Positions 27,381-36,591 of a DNA stretch of 37,704 nucleotides are shown here, piece by piece. The DNA lies in contig SLRP01000014.1 of assembly GCA_007130845.1 (NCBI GenBank), positions 1 through 37,704 of the forward strand. Direction: 5' to 3'. The notes beneath the pieces are model-generated. The model did not search any database and was not told the origin of the DNA. It saw nothing but the letters and a program-made list of their open reading frames with translations. Numbering within the stretch: the stretch's first letter is position 1; each line of letters opens with the position of its first letter. The translations under genes were made by a program, and so were the position numbers. Source of the stretch: Kiritimatiellia bacterium. Lineage in GTDB: Bacteria; Verrucomicrobiota; Kiritimatiellia; SLAD01.

Positions 27381-28126
27381 CCTGCAACACTCCGCGGATG
27401 ACGCTCGCCAGGCCTCCGGCGAAACCCGGACAGCATGCCCAGTTTCCACACTATCCATGTGGCTTCACGGATAATAGATGTGCTCATTTTAGACTTTCCC
27501 GACCTTCTTTCCTCAAAAGTAATGGGAACATCCACTATACGGAATCCAAGCATCCACGCATTGAAGGTTACTTCCACAAGGAAGGAATACCCAACCGACC
27601 GTATGGAGTCGAGATCGATTGATTCAAGGACGCTTCTCCTGAAGCACTTGAACCCTCCAGTGGGGTCGCTGACCGGGAGACCCGTGATCAGACGCACGTA
27701 CGCCCCAGATGTCTTGCTTAGAAACAGGCGGCTCAAGGGCCAGTTTATCACACGGATACCATCAACATACCGGGAACCCAGGACCAGGTCGGCGGTCTGT
27801 GCGGCATCAAGAAGGCGGGGAATATCCGAGGGATCGTGAGAGAAGTCAGCGTCCATTTGGAGGATGAATTGATAATGTCTATTCAACGCCCATTTGAATC
27901 CTGCAATATATGCCCGGCCCAGGCCTGTTTTGCTCTCATGATGCAGCACGTGGATTCTTGAGTCTCTACCTCTTAATTCATCCAGGAGGTTTCCGGTGCC
28001 GTCGGGAGAATTGTCGTCCACGAAGAGGATGTCCGTTTCACTGTAATTCTCGAATATGGAACATTGAAGTGCCTCAACATTTTCAAGTTCATTGTAGGTG
28101 GGTATAATGATCAAACAATCGTTCAT
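27377..28126 (-). CDS. Polyprenol monophosphomannose synthase (DPM1-like GT2)
   Basis: CLIIIPTYNELENVEALQCSIFENYSETDILFVDDNSPDGTGNLLDELRGRDSRIHVLHHESKTGLGRAYIAGFKWAL...FILQMDADFSHDPSDIPRLL...VLGSRYVDG...DPTGGFKCFRRSVLESIDL. Confidence 0.9.
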   Translation of the reverse strand: MNDCLIIIPTYNELENVEALQCSIFENYSETDILFVDDNSPDGTGNLLDELRGRDSRIHVLHHESKTGLGRAYIAGFKWALNRHYQFILQMDADFSHDPSDIPRLLDAAQTADLVLGSRYVDGIRVINWPLSRLFLSKTSGAYVRLITGLPVSDPTGGFKCFRRSVLESIDLDSIRSVGYSFLVEVTFNAWMLGFRIVDVPITFEERRSGKSKMSTSIIREATWIVWKLGMLSGFRRRPGERHPRSVAG

Positions 28127-28170
28127 GTAAGTGAAACTGTAGGGTTTCGCGCAAAAAAAACAAGCCGATG

Positions 28171-28199
28171 TTGTCTTGGTTTAATTTGACGGGTATTAT
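28171..28199 (+). promoter_or_regulatory. Candidate sigma70-type promoter for def
   Basis: TTGTCT (28171-28176)-17 nt-TATTAT (28194-28199), 18 nt before the def start. Confidence 0.4.
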
Positions 28200-28217
28200 G
28201 CTTGGGATGTTCAAATC

Positions 28218-28778
28218 ATGAAACTTCCCCTTCATTACTATGGCGACCCTGTTCTGCGTGAGAAAGCGGAACCGGTTCAGAATGTAAACGATGATGTCAG
28301 AAACATGTCTGATGACATGATAGAGACAATGCTTGCGGCAAATGGACTGGGATTGGCGGCTCCGCAGGTTGGCAAGCTGTTGTCGCTTTGTGTTGTTCTT
28401 GTTCCGGAGGAATACGATGTGGACGATATGGGTCAGCGTCTTAATCCCGGAATTTCAATGCCTTTGGTCATGATCAACCCGGAAGTTATTGAACAGGGTG
28501 ATCTGAGGGAATCCAGACAGGAAGGTTGCCTTAGTATTCCGGAAGTCCACGCCGAGGTCAGCAGACCCAGCGAAATCCGCGTAAAGTATCTGGACCGGCG
28601 CGGAGTCCCCTGTGATGAACGTTTCAAGGGATTGGTAGCACGCGTCATTCAGCATGAAGTGGATCACCTTAACGGCATACTGTTCATAGACCGTATTTCG
28701 CATGTGAAGAAAATAGCCCTTAGGGGGAAGCTTAAACGTATGCGCAGTGACACGGTAAGGGACTTGGGGCTCGCATGA
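28218..28778 (+). CDS. def: Peptide deformylase
   Basis: GLGLAAPQVG; QEGCLSIPE; VIQHEVDHLNGILFIDRIS: all three PDF motifs intact. Confidence 0.97.
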   Translation: MKLPLHYYGDPVLREKAEPVQNVNDDVRNMSDDMIETMLAANGLGLAAPQVGKLLSLCVVLVPEEYDVDDMGQRLNPGISMPLVMINPEVIEQGDLRESRQEGCLSIPEVHAEVSRPSEIRVKYLDRRGVPCDERFKGLVARVIQHEVDHLNGILFIDRISHVKKIALRGKLKRMRSDTVRDLGLA

Positions 28779-28782
28779 CAGT

Positions 28783-30102
28783 GTGATGAAGGATACGGAT
28801 AAACAGATTTCCTTAATCGGGCGCCTTTATGAGCGAATTGCCAGGGATCGCTTGGAAGCCATTGAAGGTGTTGACCCGCACATTGTTAGGGCACTGCCCC
28901 GTAATTTCTTTGTTCTTCTGGTCTCGCACATATTTACCAAGATAGGTGACGGCCTTCTTAATCCCAAGACCACATTGACGTGGTTGATGAGTTCCCTGAA
29001 CGTTCCTGTGTTCCTGACGGGATTACTGGTTCCCCTTCGCGAAAGCGGATCCATGCTTCCCCAAGCTCTGATTTCGGGCTGGATTCAATCGTTTCATCGC
29101 AGAAAGAATGCATGGATTATCGGGTCATTGTCTCAGGGCTTGTGCGTGCTGGGAATGGCGGTCGTGGCGTGGACACTTTCAGGTAAAACAGCCGGATTGT
29201 TCATACTGGCTCTACTTTTGCTTTTCAGTCTTGCTCGAAGCATATGTTCGATATCGGGCAAGGATCTCATGGGACGCGCTATTCCCAAACGCAGGCGCGG
29301 ACGATTATCCGGATGGCAGACGGGAGTGGCAGGTGCGGTTATTCTGGGGGTGGGCCTGTTTCTGGGCAGTCTCGGGGGAGAACAGCCGGAAACATCTTTT
29401 CTTGGAGCGCTGCTGTTGACCGCCGCGGTGCTGTGGTGGATTGGAGCGGCGTTTATCTCGCTGGTGGCCGAAAGACCCTCGAGCCGGGATGCTAACAAGT
29501 CGGATGGTTTGTTTGGACGCATCAGTATGCTTCATGAGGATGCGCCGTTCAGGCGTTTCGTATTGGCAAGGGCTCTGATGATGGGCTCTGCCCTGGTGGC
29601 TCCTTATTATGTCATGCTTGCCCAGACACGTACCACAGGCTCAATCGGAACTCTGGGATATTTGATTTTCGTGTCCGGCATGGCTCAGATGCTTAGCTCG
29701 GTTTTCTGGGGGAGTTTATCCGACCGGTCCAGCCGAGCCGTTATGATTTCCGCGTCCATGCTGGCGGGGGTGCTTGGTCTGGTGGTCCTGGCGGCTGAAT
29801 GGGTTGACGGTGTTGTGCTGGATCATGCGGTATGGCATGCCGGAGTATTCTTCACGCTGATGGTGGCGCATAGCGGAATACGGGTTGGCAGAAAGACCTT
29901 TGTCGTGGACCTGGGAGGTGATGATAAACGCGCGCATTATGTGGCGGTAAGTAATACCGTAATGGGCGTGCTGTTGCTGGTGGTTGGATCGATCGGAGCG
30001 GTATTTGGAGGTGTTTCTCCGCTCGCAGCTATAGGCTTTTTCACGGCATCCAGTCTTGGAGGGGCATTGTACGGTTTGAGGCTTCCAAATGTTACAAGAT
30101 AG
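28783..30102 (+). CDS. MFS-type transporter
   Basis: 439 aa, 10-12 TM segments; starts 4 nt after the def stop; 'DRSSRAVMISASMLAGVLGL' MFS-like loop. Confidence 0.75.
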   Translation: MMKDTDKQISLIGRLYERIARDRLEAIEGVDPHIVRALPRNFFVLLVSHIFTKIGDGLLNPKTTLTWLMSSLNVPVFLTGLLVPLRESGSMLPQALISGWIQSFHRRKNAWIIGSLSQGLCVLGMAVVAWTLSGKTAGLFILALLLLFSLARSICSISGKDLMGRAIPKRRRGRLSGWQTGVAGAVILGVGLFLGSLGGEQPETSFLGALLLTAAVLWWIGAAFISLVAERPSSRDANKSDGLFGRISMLHEDAPFRRFVLARALMMGSALVAPYYVMLAQTRTTGSIGTLGYLIFVSGMAQMLSSVFWGSLSDRSSRAVMISASMLAGVLGLVVLAAEWVDGVVLDHAVWHAGVFFTLMVAHSGIRVGRKTFVVDLGGDDKRAHYVAVSNTVMGVLLLVVGSIGAVFGGVSPLAAIGFFTASSLGGALYGLRLPNVTR

Positions 30103-30154
30103 CATCAGTCGTGCCTGGAAGAACAGGCTTTCTGAAGATATTAAACTTGATCCG

Positions 30155-31120
30155 CTATTCCTGCCCCTGTTCTTCGGAATGTTCCGCGGGTTCGGAAACA
30201 GGCTGGTGCAAAGGTTCTGCCGAGCTTTCATGCATATCCGCGGTCGGGGATTTCGGATGACCGGGATGTGTCTTGTGATCGATAGGGTCCTGCACAGTTT
30301 CTCTTTGAGATATGTTCGGCCCTTCCCCTCGTTCGGAAGTCATGGACATTACCTGGCGCTGTAGAAATTCCTTCGCAAGGTTACGGTATGCCACCGACCC
30401 GGTACAGTTGCCGTCATACTGAATAATCGGACGTCCGAAACTAGGCGCTTCGCTCAAACGTACGCTCCTAGGAATCAACGTCTCGAATATTCTGTCACCA
30501 AAATGCGTGGCCACCTCCTGAACAACCTGTTGGGATAAGTTTGTCCTCATGTCATACATGGTCATAACTATGCCGGAGATATGCAGTTTCGGATTGGCAC
30601 CGCTGTCTCGAAGCTGCCTTACAAGTCTGGTCATTACGCTCAGCCCTTCCAATGCATAATATTCACATTGAATAGGGATAATGATCCCGTGTGAGGCGGT
30701 AAGGGCGTTCATTGTCAGGATTCCAAGCGACGGTGGACAGTCTACTATTATAAAATCATATTGTCCATTGTTGGATAACGGCGCTAATGCGTTTTTAAAA
30801 GGATGGAGATAATGCTCCGTGCGGGCGATATCAACCTCCGCCCCCGCCAGATCCACCTCGCCCGGTAACAGGTCAAGACGTCTTATATCTGTGGGCTGAA
30901 TGAATTCGGTTATGGAGGATTCGCCCAGCAGAACCGGGTACATGCTTCTTCCCGATATCTGCTCCACGCCCAGACCGCTGGTGGCGTTGGCCTGAGGGTC
31001 CAAGTCGATGAGAAGAACTTTCTTACGGCGTTCGGCCAGACAGGCGGAGAGGTTTATTGCCGTGGTGGTCTTACCCACGCCGCCTTTCTGATTTGCGATG
31101 GCGATAATACTGATATCCAT
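30155..31120 (-). CDS. ParA-family (Soj-like) ATPase with long polar C-terminal tail
   Basis: IIAIANQKGGVGKTTTAINLSACLAERRKKVLLIDLDPQANATSGLGV...YDFIIVDCPPSLGILTMNALTAS...IPIQCEYYALEGL. Start set at 31120. Confidence 0.93.
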   Translation of the reverse strand: MDISIIAIANQKGGVGKTTTAINLSACLAERRKKVLLIDLDPQANATSGLGVEQISGRSMYPVLLGESSITEFIQPTDIRRLDLLPGEVDLAGAEVDIARTEHYLHPFKNALAPLSNNGQYDFIIVDCPPSLGILTMNALTASHGIIIPIQCEYYALEGLSVMTRLVRQLRDSGANPKLHISGIVMTMYDMRTNLSQQVVQEVATHFGDRIFETLIPRSVRLSEAPSFGRPIIQYDGNCTGSVAYRNLAKEFLQRQVMSMTSERGEGPNISQRETVQDPIDHKTHPGHPKSPTADMHESSAEPLHQPVSEPAEHSEEQGQE

Positions 31121-31283
31121 GCTGCAGGGCCTTTCGGCTATTACATCAACGGTCGCAACATTACGGTCCACGGCCGAAAGTCTCAAGCGCTAAACATTGA
31201 GTTACACCCCCGCAATGTAAATGCAGCCGGACATCAACACAGCTAAAATATGCAGAAATACAACTCAACCCGCATTCATATTT

Positions 31284-31664
31284 TCAACGTTTGCGTTGAT
31301 TGCGGCAAAGGATTTCAGGGTCGATGGCTGTTATGGCCTGTAATTTTTTACTGTCCTGTCGGATCACAGGGTCGTCCTTGATGGCGTCTTCTAGCCATTT
31401 CAGCATGGTGTGGGCGGAAACCTCCAGTGGGTCGTCAGATAGTCTGAAATATGCCCAGCGGCTCTCCTTGCGCATATCCACAAGACCCGCGTCGCTTAGA
31501 ATCGACAGGTGCTTTGAAACTGTTGATGGCGCCAATGACAGCACTTCAACTATCTGGCAGGCGCATAATTCGCCGTGTTTCAGCATCATGAGAATGCGCA
31601 GGCGCTGAAGGTCGGAGACCGCCTTGGTTATCCGCAATGTCGGTCTTAGTGGGCCGGTTCTCAT
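31284..31664 (-). CDS. ArsR-family regulator with ELCxC metal(loid)-site-like motif
   Basis: LQRLRILMMLKHGELCACQIVEVLSLAPSTVSKHLSILSDAGLVDMRKESRWAYFRL. Confidence 0.9.
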   Translation of the reverse strand: MRTGPLRPTLRITKAVSDLQRLRILMMLKHGELCACQIVEVLSLAPSTVSKHLSILSDAGLVDMRKESRWAYFRLSDDPLEVSAHTMLKWLEDAIKDDPVIRQDSKKLQAITAIDPEILCRNQRKR

Positions 31665-31677
31665 TTGAAAAATGATT

Positions 31678-31705
31678 CTATATTTCGCTAAATCACAAAA
31701 TATAG
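31678..31705. promoter_or_regulatory. Candidate ArsR operator: CTATATTT-N12-AAATATAG
   Basis: Perfect 8-bp arms (31678-31685, 31698-31705), 14-41 nt upstream of the ArsR start at 31664. Confidence 0.6.
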
Positions 31706-31802
31706 TTGTCCGTGAATTATGTCAACCGGCTGTTACGGAATAAATCTCAACTGCCGGACTTTATTTGATTTTATGGCTCCGTCGAAATTTCCGGGATGGA
31801 AT

Positions 31803-32915
31803 TCAACGTGTGGACGGACTGTCTGCATTGTTGTTTTCGGAAATCAGCGAAGGTGCTGCGTCGTCATCCCGGCGGATTCCGTCGATTTGATCCATTTTGC
31901 CTTCAATTCTGCCGAGTCTCTTTTCAGCATCCGCATACTTTTTCAAAGAGTTTTCCAAATGTTGTCCGACGAGCCGGAACGATTCATCAAAGCGCTCGAA
32001 TTCCTTCTTCAACCTGCCGAGATGATTCATTATCTCACGGGCGCTTTCTTCAACCCTGAGGCCTTTGAGCCCTAGAAGAATTGTCTGCAGATAGGCGTAA
32101 AATGTGTTCGGTGAGACGGGAATAACCCGCTTGTCCAATGCGTAGGTCAGTAGAGGAGTTCCTGAGCCCGAATCGTCGTCGCGAACTATTGTTTCGTAAT
32201 ATACGTTTTCAGCAGGGATATACATCAGGGCGAAGTCGAACGTGCCTTCGTCGGTCCGTATGTATTTGGTGGAAATATCGTCGACGTGTTTTTTTACATT
32301 GCGGATGAATTCTGTGCGGGCTGCCTTTCTTGTTCGTTCATCATCCATCTCGCTGGTGCGCCTGAAATTTTCGAGCGGAAATTTGGCGTCGACCGGAACC
32401 AGCCCGGATTGAAGGCGAATGACCGCATCAACAGATTGTCCTCCCCTAAACGCATACTGCATATCGTACTGATGCGAAGCCAGAACCTGGCTCAAAAGTT
32501 CACCAAGAAAGAGTTCGCTGAGATTCCCGCGCAGTTTCGGCGACTGAAGAATGGATTGCAGTCCGGAAATGTCCTTCCCCACGTCAAATATCTGCTGGGT
32601 GCTTTTTTCGAGGGAGACTAGTTGTTTATTCACATTTTCAATGACCTTTGCCGTGCCCTCGAGCTGTTCTCCCATGGACTTGCGGGAGGAATCCAGGGAC
32701 TGAGACATGTGCTGGTTTATCAATTGCAGGGAGGATCGCAGCTGATCCATTTGCTGGGAGGTCTGCTGGGAAAGAGAACTCATCTGGTTCTGAATAAGAA
32801 GCATTGCTTCGTTACGATACTGAGAATCAACAGCCTTTGCGAGGGCATTACGGATCCACCACGCTGCCATAAACAGCACGCCCGTTAATACAGCCAATAT
32901 GATTACCATCTCCAT
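31803..32915 (-). CDS. rmuC: DNA recombination protein RmuC
   Basis: N-terminal TM plus coiled coil; LRGNLSELFLGELLSQVL...GLVPVDAKFPLENFRR...HVDDISTKYIRTDEGTFDFALMYIPAENVYYE. Start set at 32915 (alternative 32909). Confidence 0.92.
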   Translation of the reverse strand: MEMVIILAVLTGVLFMAAWWIRNALAKAVDSQYRNEAMLLIQNQMSSLSQQTSQQMDQLRSSLQLINQHMSQSLDSSRKSMGEQLEGTAKVIENVNKQLVSLEKSTQQIFDVGKDISGLQSILQSPKLRGNLSELFLGELLSQVLASHQYDMQYAFRGGQSVDAVIRLQSGLVPVDAKFPLENFRRTSEMDDERTRKAARTEFIRNVKKHVDDISTKYIRTDEGTFDFALMYIPAENVYYETIVRDDDSGSGTPLLTYALDKRVIPVSPNTFYAYLQTILLGLKGLRVEESAREIMNHLGRLKKEFERFDESFRLVGQHLENSLKKYADAEKRLGRIEGKMDQIDGIRRDDDAAPSLISENNNADSPSTR

Positions 32916-33045
32916 ATCTTGCTTCCAGATAGATATCGCGTTATTTCCGCATGAAAGCCGCGTGCCCCATCTCCTAATGTAGTCAATGCTGTTATAATAC
33001 AGCCGCAGGCCCTCTGGAATGTGCCGATCCTGAACAGCGCCCGTC

Positions 33046-33891
33046 TTACCGAGCCAGTAATACCGGCACATCGGAGTGGGTAATCAGATTCATTGTAGTG
33101 CTGCCCAGAAACATCTCCCGGATTCGGCTGTGGCCATATGCTCCCATTACCGTCAGATCGCATTCCTGTTCCGTGGCGCTCTGCATGATCCCATCTGAAG
33201 ATCGGTCGTTTTCCGTTACCAGATTCACGGCGCGGCACTCATGAGATTCAGCCAGTTTCAGGCCGTCGACCGATATTCGTTCAGCTTCTTCAACAGGTTT
33301 CCCTTCCGTTACCGTGAGAATAATCAATTCCACATTCAGTTCTTTGGCGAGCTCAACAGCGACGTGTAATGCCTGGCTTGAATGCGCACTTCCGTCGTAG
33401 GCGGCTATTATCTTCCCGATGGGCTTGAAGGTCGAAGGTGTAACCATGCATGGCTTTATGGAATGACGAACCACCCGCTCTGCTGTCGAACCAAGCGCCT
33501 CCCCTACAAGGTCGGAGTGTTGGCCCCGCTGGCCTATGATAAGCAGTTCAGTCCGGCTTTCCTCCTCCATGATGACGCGTGAGGGATGGCCCATTTTAAG
33601 TATGCCCTCTCCCTTTACGCCTGCATGCTCGCACCGGTCATTGAAGGCTGCCACTATTGCCTCTCCTTTACGTTCCAGAACATCCCGGAACTGCTGGAGC
33701 TGGCTTCCATAGGGCTGTGCCCCGATCCACCCGGAAATATCGGCCATTAAAGGACCCTCCAGCATCCGCGAATCAAGCACGTGTAGCCCGGCAAGATTGG
33801 CGGAAAGCTGCTTTGAGAGATACGTAGCGTATTCGCAGGCAATATCACTGTATTTGGAACCGTCCGTGCAGATCATTATGTTCTTGATCAT
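33046..33891 (-). CDS. Universal stress protein, tandem UspA domains
   Basis: MIKNIMICTDGSKYSDIACEYA...ELLIIGQRG...KIIAAYDGSAHSSQALHVAVELA...DLTVMGAYGHSRIREMFLGSTTMNLITHSDVPVLL. Confidence 0.93.
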   Translation of the reverse strand: MIKNIMICTDGSKYSDIACEYATYLSKQLSANLAGLHVLDSRMLEGPLMADISGWIGAQPYGSQLQQFRDVLERKGEAIVAAFNDRCEHAGVKGEGILKMGHPSRVIMEEESRTELLIIGQRGQHSDLVGEALGSTAERVVRHSIKPCMVTPSTFKPIGKIIAAYDGSAHSSQALHVAVELAKELNVELIILTVTEGKPVEEAERISVDGLKLAESHECRAVNLVTENDRSSDGIMQSATEQECDLTVMGAYGHSRIREMFLGSTTMNLITHSDVPVLLAR

Positions 33892-33950
33892 AAGAGTGTC
33901 CTTTCACCGGATCGATGTTGCCTAAAGATCATGTATATAATATGCATTTC

Positions 33951-33984
33951 GCGGATAATTGTCGATAGGTGAATGCTTATCCGC
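33951..33984. promoter_or_regulatory. Inverted repeat GCGGATAA-N18-TTATCCGC in the uspA/ftsK divergent promoter region
   Basis: Perfect 8-bp arms at 33951-33958 and 33977-33984. Confidence 0.4.
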
Positions 33985-34024
33985 AAGCTTGCAGTAAGGT
34001 GCGCGCTGTTGGTACTGTGGCTGC

Positions 34025-36403
34025 ATGGCTGCCAAGAAACAGACGTCGCGTACCGGATGGCGGGAGGTGTGGGGAATAGCATGCCTCGTGCTGTGCATTC
34101 TCATGTTCATGAGCCTGATATCTTATGACCCGTCTGATATCCCGGTGTTGACCTTCCCTCCACACGATCCAACCATTAATTTCATAGGCCCTACCGGGGC
34201 CTGGTTTGCATTTGCTTCATTCATGTTGCTGGGTGTGTGCGGATATCTCCTGCCCGCTGTCATCGCCGGGCTGGGGGTTCTGCTTCTTTTCAAAAGGGAA
34301 GGCCGAATCTGGACAAAGTTTCTTTTGATGCTCACAATATTCCTATCGATCCTCGCTCTGGCAGAACTCGGATCCGAATGGTGGGAAGGCCTTAAGGCAT
34401 CCATCAATGTCGAGTGGACGGGAGGAGCCTTGGGGTACCTTTTTGTTCAGGAGGTTATGATCCGGTATCTCGGCGCGGTTGGAACAGGGATCATTGCTGT
34501 ATCAGGCCTGCTAACCGGAATTATACTGCTTGCTGAGATTCATCCCGTGACGCTGTGGAAACGTTCATATATATGGATTGTCGCCATTTATGAGCGCATT
34601 GCAGGAAAAATCAACGAGCGAAGGGATCGCAGGGAACAGCTTATCCAGGAGGAGCGCGAGATCTCTAAGCGGCGCCGGCGTCTCGAGGAGGCCATGCTTA
34701 AACGAGATAAGGCGATGTCCGATGACAATACTCGCAAAGAAGCAGTTCAGATATTCGAGCCTGTGCCGGATTCACAGGACGAGGTTGCCGGGAAACATGA
34801 ACCGGACGAAGAGTCTCAGGAAGCCGTGTTTACTTCCGGGTTTGAACCAGGAAAGAAGAAATCTAAAGAGAAGGAAGCCGGAGACGACAAGGTCGTGACT
34901 GCTTCTCCTGCGGCTTCTGCGTATAGCCTTCCTCAGCTTACCCTTCTGGATGAAAGCGCAGTCGATCGCCCGCGTGAAATCAAGGAGGATTACAAGGCTG
35001 CCGGAACTATTCTAAAGGAGACGCTTGCCGAGTTTGGTATCGACGCAGAGGTCACCAACGTTGAACGAGGCCCCGTGGTTACCCGTTATGAATTGCTTCC
35101 GGCGCCCGGCGTGCGAGTCGAGCGTATAACAGGTTTGAGCAACAACATAGCTTTGGTAATGAAAGCCGAAAGTGTCAGGGTACAGGCGCCTATACCCGGG
35201 AAGGGGGTGGTCGGTATAGAAGTCCCCAATACCCTTTCCACATTTGTGTATCTGCGCGAAATGATGGAAAGCCCGGCGTGGCGAAATACGAAACACGCAC
35301 TGCCGCTTGCCCTCGGCAAGGATGTCGGGGGTCACGAACTCATAGCGGATCTTGCCGATATGCCGCATATGCTGATAGCCGGCGCTACAGGTTCCGGCAA
35401 GACGGTCTGCATGAACTCCATCCTGGCAGGCCTTCTAATGAGCCGTACTCCTGAAGAAATGCGCCTCATGCTGATCGACCCCAAGATAGTGGAGTTTACA
35501 GCATTCGACAGGTTGCCGCATCTTGTTGTTCCCGTGATAACCGATCCCAAGAAGGTGAGCTTGGGGCTGCGTTGGGCCATTAACGAAATGGAAAAACGCT
35601 ACAAACTCTTCGCCAAGGTAGGTGTGCGCAATATAGCTTCATATAATAACCGCACTGTCGCCCGTCAGACGGACATGTTCGGAGAGGAAGGAGGAGAAGA
35701 TCGTGAACATATACCGGAACATCTGCCGTATCTGGTGATCATAGTGGACGAACTGGCCGATCTGATGCTTGCGGCACAAGCTGAAATCGAGAACTCAATA
35801 GCCAGACTGGCCCAGTTGTCACGTGCCGTGGGAATTCATATGATTTTGGCCACCCAGCGGCCTTCGGTCAATGTAATAACCGGAACCATCAAGGCGAATT
35901 TCCCGGCTCGGGTTGCATTCCAGGTTGCTCAGAAGGTGGACAGTCGTACAATCCTTGACGCTGCAGGAGCCGATAAATTGCTTGGAAAGGGAGACATGCT
36001 GTTCCTTCCGCCGGGCAGCAGCAAGTTGATCCGCGCGCAGGGAACAATGACGACGGACGATGAAATCCGACGAATAGTGGAGTTCATACGTGAACAGGCC
36101 GAGCCGCAGTACGAACATGCGATCAAGGAAAAAATCGAAAATAAAGCCGCTGTTATACCGGAAGCGGAAGAGGATGATGAAATGCTGGAAGCCGCCATTG
36201 AGGTTATAAGACAAACACGCCGGGCTTCCACATCTTCCCTGCAGCGCAGACTGCGCATAGGGTATACGCGTGCAGCCAGGTTGATGGATCTTCTTGAGGA
36301 GCGCGGGATTGTAGGGGCTCCGCAGGGTTCCGATCCCCGTGAGATTCTCATAGATTTGGACGGGGACATCCCTCAGAATGAAATGGTGGATAACGAAAAC
36401 TAG
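34025..36403 (+). CDS. ftsK: DNA translocase FtsK/SpoIIIE
   Basis: N-terminal TM bundle; GPVVTRYELLPAPGVRVERI; Walker A LIAGATGSGKTVCMNSIL; IVDELADLMLAA; LATQRPSVNVITGTIKANFPARVAFQVAQKVDSRTILDAAGADKLLGKGDMLFL; C-terminal gamma-like wHTH. Confidence 0.96.
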   Translation: MAAKKQTSRTGWREVWGIACLVLCILMFMSLISYDPSDIPVLTFPPHDPTINFIGPTGAWFAFASFMLLGVCGYLLPAVIAGLGVLLLFKREGRIWTKFLLMLTIFLSILALAELGSEWWEGLKASINVEWTGGALGYLFVQEVMIRYLGAVGTGIIAVSGLLTGIILLAEIHPVTLWKRSYIWIVAIYERIAGKINERRDRREQLIQEEREISKRRRRLEEAMLKRDKAMSDDNTRKEAVQIFEPVPDSQDEVAGKHEPDEESQEAVFTSGFEPGKKKSKEKEAGDDKVVTASPAASAYSLPQLTLLDESAVDRPREIKEDYKAAGTILKETLAEFGIDAEVTNVERGPVVTRYELLPAPGVRVERITGLSNNIALVMKAESVRVQAPIPGKGVVGIEVPNTLSTFVYLREMMESPAWRNTKHALPLALGKDVGGHELIADLADMPHMLIAGATGSGKTVCMNSILAGLLMSRTPEEMRLMLIDPKIVEFTAFDRLPHLVVPVITDPKKVSLGLRWAINEMEKRYKLFAKVGVRNIASYNNRTVARQTDMFGEEGGEDREHIPEHLPYLVIIVDELADLMLAAQAEIENSIARLAQLSRAVGIHMILATQRPSVNVITGTIKANFPARVAFQVAQKVDSRTILDAAGADKLLGKGDMLFLPPGSSKLIRAQGTMTTDDEIRRIVEFIREQAEPQYEHAIKEKIENKAAVIPEAEEDDEMLEAAIEVIRQTRRASTSSLQRRLRIGYTRAARLMDLLEERGIVGAPQGSDPREILIDLDGDIPQNEMVDNEN

Positions 36404-36591
36404 TGAATAAGATATGGTTGCGGGTTTATGAAGTTCAAGGCAGGCGGTATAGCACTCTGACAGTCTGCAAAATCGGGATGCTTAAGGCAATTGGCCGACC
36501 TTGTCATGAACTGCAGTGCGAGGCTACCATAATGCAACGTTCTCATTGGGAAATATTAACCGTCGCTGTTTACAAATACATGGCATAACCA

